Assembly (NCBI GenBank): GCA_963662175.1
Contig: OY759222.1
Location: forward strand, 6,244,713 to 6,308,712
DNA length: 64,000 nucleotides
Source of the DNA: Aradus depressus
Lineage: Eukaryota > Arthropoda > Insecta > Hemiptera > Aradidae
Direction: 5' to 3'
Part shown: piece by piece, positions 63,058-64,000 of the stretch
Position numbering within the stretch: the first letter of the stretch is position 1
How the letters are laid out: every line of letters starts with the position of its first letter
The notes under the pieces: generated by a model
What the model saw: only the letters and a program-made list of their open reading frames with translations
Database searches by the model: none
Told to the model about the DNA's origin: nothing
Translations under genes and position numbers: made by a program

Positions 63058-63353
63058 TCGTCGGTGAATCACCGGCTATGTACTGTCGGTGAATCACCGG
63101 TCATGTACTGTCGGTGAATCACCGGCCATGTTCTGTCGGTGAATCACCGGCCTTGTACTTCCCCAGCTTCAATAAATCCATTACATTTTCGCTCTCCCTA
63201 CAAAACCAAACTACCGTTTGAGCTATAACTCAATATTTGACTTACATTGTTGCTTTTTCTGTGAACACATTCATTAGGATATTTGAGTCGAGCGCCCTTC
63301 CCTTGGACCGATGTCGCGGAAAAATTTAATGCTTCCATCCATTCTCATACTTT
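63058..63353 (-). repeat. ACTTCCCC repeat with amplified terminal block
   Basis: At 63061-63160 the terminal block tcggtgaatcaccgg plus (c/t)natgtactg is repeated four times with an exact 25-bp step (63061, 63086, 63111, 63136) before gtacttccccag. Each unit has the palindrome cggtgaatcaccg. Interior words follow to 63353, where a SINE-A fragment interrupts. Confidence 0.8.
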
Positions 63354-63486
63354 AGGGTAGGCAGGCAACATCTAGGACTCTCATAGTATAGTCGAGCTCA
63401 TGTCCACCAGAGTGACGAAAGAGCGCTCTGCTAGTAGGTGATGACCTAGTTGTTAAAGCCCGAGCATGAGTCACAATAACTAACTA
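63354..63486 (+). mobile_element. SINE-A 3' fragment inside an ACTTCCCC copy
   Basis: tagggtaggcaggcaacatc, gtccaccagagtgacgaaag, agcgctctgctagtaggtga, gttaaagcccgagcatgagt, cacaataactaactat. It splits the host repeat between ctcatacttt and atcgatacattga. Confidence 0.85.
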
Positions 63487-63630
63487 TCGATACATTGATT
63501 TTATCGGGAGTTATCGTGTTCAAAAGGAACACACAAAGACAGCAATTTTTAATCAGTAAGTAGGAGAACATGAAAAGCCGTTGAAAGCTCCGCATCTAAT
63601 TTTTGAATTTCATAACTTCCCCTACACTTC
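63487..63630 (-). repeat. ACTTCCCC repeat, continuation
   Basis: gattttatcgggagttatcg, tgttcaaaaggaacac, aaaagccgttgaaagctccg, catctaatttttgaatttca and taacttcccctacact. Confidence 0.65.
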
Positions 63631-64000
63631 CTATATATTTGGAAGTTTGGCAACTTGACAATTCAGTCTAGTGTTCTTTCATAACTAAGATATAATGTTA
63701 TTCCTCCCGTGGAGGCCCCCTTTTGGCGTACTTCCCTGTTCATCTAGGAACCTGAAGACACGTATACAGTTTAACTCTTCATCTAGCCTATCTACTATTA
63801 ATGCGCCTAGCCGCCTACTCCAAGATGCGCAGACCTCGCGGCCTCCCTTCAAGAGAAAGCCGTTCAACTAATTGTATAGACGTGTCTGACACCCCACTAA
63901 GCTTACATCCTTCTATATGCCTCCAACCCACTTTTACCTCCACATATAATCAGATATAAATATTCGGATACACGCCTGACTCTCCTCCGACCTGAATCAC
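63631..64000. other. No gene recognised
   Basis: The minus frame 63685-63867 (GGREVCASWSRRLGALIVDR) is GC-richer than its surroundings but has no known motif. The window ends here. Confidence 0.3.

Overview
This is a non-coding, AT-rich eukaryotic window in which almost every recognisable feature is a transposable element or a fossil of one. It suggests an arthropod, most likely an insect with a large repeat-filled genome. The evidence is the mix of Jockey, R1 and I-type LINE remnants, Penelope-like elements, mariner, pogo, hAT, piggyBac-type and Helitron elements, and a SINE whose tail, (CCTAA)n, matches the insect telomere repeat. I do not name a species. There is no bacterial operon, rRNA gene, CRISPR array or free-standing functional tRNA gene. 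Most short open frames are chance frames inside repeats.

The dominant family, here called SINE-A, is tRNA-derived and about 345 bp long. Some 25 copies or fragments lie on both strands, several with perfect 10-13 bp target-site duplications (8617-8986, 9661-10025, 18351-18723, 47657-48027). A second tRNA-derived family, SINE-B, has a copy with an A-tail of about 80 nt at 16798-17089. A 2.6 kb array at 11340-13940 looks like SINE-A sequence turned into a satellite.

Region by region. 1-8 kb: SINEs, a chimeric mariner with a one-stop transposase fragment, a folded Penelope terminal unit and a pogo-like MITE. 8-19 kb: SINEs inside LINE tails, a long-TIR MITE and the satellite array. 19-26 kb: a palindromic Penelope unit, a Jockey-type LINE split by a hAT element that keeps a BED-finger remnant, a dispersed MITE inside a segmental duplication, and a MITE with an iterated terminal motif. 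27-28.5 kb: ten 86-bp tandem units between a candidate last exon (minus strand) and a GC-rich candidate promoter and first exon (plus strand). 30-39 kb: a pogo-like MITE with an iterated motif, a TTAA-flanked MITE and several LINE C-termini. 41-48 kb: a Penelope GIY-YIG endonuclease fragment, a Helitron and SINEs. 48-57 kb: hammerhead-like Penelope units, more LINE tails and the best host-gene candidate, a signal-peptide Thr-rich exon at 52451-52759 with a phase-compatible possible exon at 55536-55712. 57-64 kb: LINE C-termini, SINEs and many copies of an unnamed repeat ending in ACTTCCCC.

The most interesting signals are: hammerhead-ribozyme-like cores in four Penelope sequence families with the same geometry; two MITEs whose whole body is built from copies of their own terminal motif; the SINE-to-satellite conversion; the telomere-like SINE tail; and the 86-bp array. 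All family assignments come from reading motifs by eye. No database search or folding program was run.
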